Shown: positions 62,203 to 64,000 of the stretch, in pieces
Numbering within the stretch: the first letter of the stretch is position 1
Layout of the letters: the number at the start of each line of letters is the position of its first letter
Source: Streptomyces sp. SCSIO 30461
GTDB taxonomy: Bacteria; Actinomycetota; Actinomycetes; Streptomycetales; Streptomycetaceae
Reading direction: 5' to 3'
NCBI RefSeq assembly: GCF_037023745.1
Contig: NZ_CP146101.1
Span: forward strand, 2,782,001 to 2,846,000
DNA: 64,000 nt
Position numbers and translations under genes: made by a program
The notes under the pieces: model-generated
The model's input: only the letters and a program-made list of their open reading frames with translations
The model's database searches: none
Told to the model about the DNA's origin: nothing

Positions 62203-62553
62203 ATCACCGCGGAGCAGCTGTACGACCCCACACCCTTCTTGCCCGGACGACGCGCGGGACTTCCGGGCCTACGCCGGACACCTGCTGAAGGCCCAGGTTG
62301 CCCCGTGTTCGGCGACGGAGAGCGCTCCGCGCTCGTCCTGATCGTCGGAGAGCAACCGGGCGACCAGGAGGGCCGCCAGGGGCACTCGTTCATCGGCCCG
62401 GCCGGCAAGGTTCTGACGCGTGCGCTGGAGGACGCAGGGATCGACCCGAAGCAGACCTCTGCCACCGCCGAGGACCGTGACGCTGTCTGCCCGGGCCTCG
62501 TGGCGGACTTGTGCCTCGCAATGCAGGCCCTGGGGAAGTCCCCTGGCGGATAG
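62203..62553 (+). pseudogene. UdgX-type uracil-DNA glycosylase remnant
   Basis: It retains the N-terminal CPVFGDGE-type segment and the catalytic-site motif VGEQPGDQEGRQGHSF, IGPAGKVLTRALEDAGIDPK. After TSAT near 62468 it jumps to CPGLVADL, losing the region that in UdgX holds the KRRIH loop with its DNA-linking histidine. The upstream part is also scrambled (PGRRAGLPGLRRTPAEGPG reads as frameshifted). It cannot be active. Confidence 0.7.
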
Positions 62554-62738
62554 CGTGATGAGAGTTGACGGCGCGTCTGACCGTGCCCCAAAGACGTGAA
62601 CGGCTGTGAAGTCCATGAGCGACGAACGAGAAGTGGAGAGGACCGAGGTGCCCGCGATGTCGGCGCAGCGCGTTCCGCGCGTCACGCCGCTACGCGATGG
62701 CCCTCGCGCTTCAGCAGTGGGGGTGCGTCCCGGCAGAT

Positions 62739-62965
62739 TCAGTCGACGACCAGCCGTCCGTCGTGACCGGTCTCCCGGGCCAGAGCCGGGCCTCGGCGAG
62801 GCGGTGCACCCGAGCCCGGGACGTAGGGCGGATCGGTGAGGATGAGGTCGAAGTGCGGCCGGTGACGGGTGCGGTCAGGTCGCCGTGCAGCACCTGGACG
62901 GGCGCCCGAGCCAGTAGAGCGTTGAGACGTGCGGTCCACACGGCACGACGCGAGATGCACAGCTG
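62739..62965 (-). pseudogene. HemK/PrmC-like methyltransferase fragment
   Basis: AVWTARLNALLARAPVQVLH, then GDLTAPVTG, in one frame is followed by FDLILTDPPYVPGSGAPPRR and DGRLVVD in another. This is the SAM-domain middle with the (N/D)PPY motif. A frameshift separates the halves near 62865. A stop replaces the remaining C-terminal third, and the SAM-binding glycine loop is missing. Confidence 0.7.
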
Positions 62966-63084
62966 GGCTTCCTCCAGACCCCACCTCACGATGACGCCCT
63001 TGCCTCCGGCTCGGGGTTGGCACCACCTCTTCCCCCAGGGGACTTCCACCCCCAAGCAACCGCCCATGCTGGGCGCACAAGAGT

Positions 63085-63114
63085 CTGGCCCCGCCGCTCA
63101 CGCGGCGGGGCCAG
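63085..63114. terminator. Strong hairpin terminator
   Basis: A perfect 13-bp stem CTGGCCCCGCCGC with loop TCAC. It is about 120 bp after the stop of the minus-strand lipoprotein gene and could act in both directions. Confidence 0.75.
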
Positions 63115-63235
63115 AACCGAAGATCCTCATGATTCTTCTAGGCCGGGACCATAAGGCGCGTCCGCCAGGACGAGGGCGTCGGCCTCGCGGGATCCGCGAG
63201 GGCCTCGCCGTTCGGCCGCGCCGGACCTCTCCCGG

Positions 63236-63577
63236 TCAGCCCGCCTCAGGGGCGTCGATGATCTTGCCGTCCTTGTCCAGGGTGTGGGTGTCCCAATAGG
63301 TGTCCCACGTGTCGCCGACCTCCTGCGGCACCTTGCCCTGCGGGTATCGGGCGTATCCCGCCGGGGGCTCCTCCCCGTCGGAGACGCAGGCGCTACCGGT
63401 TCCCCCCACGGACAGGACGGGATACTCGCCACGCGAGCACACATACTCCCGGTACTCCCAGCCGGAACATCCGGTGAGTGCAACCACCGCGGCCACGCTC
63501 GTGAGGACGGCGGCCGCGAGGCGGACGCTTCCGGGGAGGGAAGCGGCGGCGAGGCCCGTGGGGCGGGGGGTGTTCAT
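63236..63577 (-). CDS. SCO0607-type small lipoprotein
   Basis: A 113-residue lipoprotein. The hydrophobic signal (LAAAVLTSVAAVVALTGCSG) ends in lipobox LTGC. The short mature part has two further Cys (YVCSRGEYPV, GSACVSDG), then PPAGYARYPQGKVPQEVGDT and WDTYWDTHTLDKDG. This matches a small conserved streptomycete lipoprotein family of unknown role. The ATG at 63577 begins MNTPRPTGLAAA; a longer in-frame start at 63652 is less likely. Confidence 0.85.
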   Translation of the reverse strand: MNTPRPTGLAAASLPGSVRLAAAVLTSVAAVVALTGCSGWEYREYVCSRGEYPVLSVGGTGSACVSDGEEPPAGYARYPQGKVPQEVGDTWDTYWDTHTLDKDGKIIDAPEAG

Positions 63578-63697
63578 GACTCTCTCCAGTCGTTCGGTGT
63601 GCTCCCACTCTCGCCGGAGGACCACCGCCGCGCCCTGAGTACGCGTACTCACACGAGGCTGGTGAGGTTGCTCAATGTGCCTCCGTTCCAGGGCGCG

Positions 63698-64000
63698 TCA
63701 GCACTCCCAACGCGATCCGATCCGAGAACCATTCACCCACTGACGACTTCGCCTGTCCTGGCGTTGGCACAACCAGACCCTCCACCCGGACCGCGGCGAG
63801 ATCGACGCGGTCACCCTCAGCTGGGGAAGAACGAACTGACCCTTACTTCCGGCCGCGCGCTCTTGCCGGGCCCGGCGCAGGACGGCGGCCTCGGTGGCCC
63901 CAGCCTGGCGACGGCACTGTGCCCGGATGGCCTCGAGGGAAGCGGGCGCGTTGTCCCGGGCGACGTCCGGCTCGGAGAATGCACGGCGGCTCAGCTCCCG
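63698..64000 (-). CDS. Unidentified open frame running off the window edge
   Basis: The minus frame entering at 64000 has strong coding bias down to about 63845 (RAFSEPDVARDNAPASLEAI, then RRQAGATEAAVLRRARQERA). It continues without bias to a TGA at 63698-63700. The biased part looks like the helical end of a larger protein. The family is not recognised. The true C-terminus may have been replaced. Confidence 0.4.
   Translation of the reverse strand, partial: RELSRRAFSEPDVARDNAPASLEAIRAQCRRQAGATEAAVLRRARQERAAGSKGQFVLPQLRVTASISPRSGWRVWLCQRQDRRSRQWVNGSRIGSRWEC

Overview
The window looks like a Streptomyces chromosome, probably an accessory or arm region. Base composition is very GC-rich with strong third-position GC. 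GTG starts are common, and coupled genes overlap through GTGA, ATGA or TTGA. The gene families are typical of streptomycetes: a LAL regulator, a MEDS-STAS sensor, DHA2 exporters, a Tat-exported PhoD phosphatase and hsp18/rheA. No rRNA, tRNA, CRISPR array or PKS/NRPS gene was seen. Species cannot be told from the sequence.

Left part (1-17.9 kb). A 5'-truncated RpiR regulator and a glycogen debranching enzyme come first. Next is an oxidative cluster: a MerR regulator, a cytochrome P450, a divergent FAD monooxygenase and an FMN reductase. A minus-strand run follows: the remains of an ABC exporter, an extra methionyl-tRNA synthetase, an acetyltransferase and the remains of an MFS exporter. A NarL-type two-component system is divergent from an ABC ATPase/FtsX-type permease pair that ends in a strong terminator.

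Middle (17.9-36.4 kb). A truncated three-gene tyrosine-recombinase module (partial recombinase, recombinase, DUF6262 coiled-coil protein) abuts fragments of an AAA ATPase and a ricin-type lectin. Then come a secreted lysyl-oxidase-like protein with a histidine-rich linker, a RidA-like/HxlR pair, and a GntR plus FAD oxidoreductase plus phosphonatase-like HAD locus with a perfect 13-bp-arm palindrome. A translationally coupled DUF3105/DUF305 pair, a decayed DGPF/ECF sigma pair, a GNAT enzyme, a DHA2 exporter, a decayed integrase and a MEDS-STAS/ATPase signalling pair follow.

Right-centre (36.4-55.5 kb). A LAL regulator is divergent from a PhoD phosphatase and a small secreted protein. A Ser/Thr kinase is co-translated with a single-pass membrane protein, followed by SGNH hydrolase and DinB genes. 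DUF2231 and DUF2785 proteins, PadR with an alpha/beta hydrolase, a GlxA-type regulator, a DUF4352 lipoprotein and a second DHA2 exporter are interspersed with IS5, IS110 and ISL3 scraps.

Right end (55.5-64 kb). After IS3-type scraps there is a stress-related block: a PRC-barrel protein, a plasmid-stabilization-type protein, rheA divergent from hsp18 with tandem RheA-type operators, a DUF2267 protein and a glutamate-cysteine-ligase-like enzyme. Decayed NDH-2, UdgX glycosylase and HemK-like methyltransferase genes and a SCO0607-type lipoprotein finish the window.

The most striking overall property is the number of broken genes, at least fifteen. Several keep both ends but have lost internal segments. 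Family assignments come from recognising motifs by eye; no database search was run.
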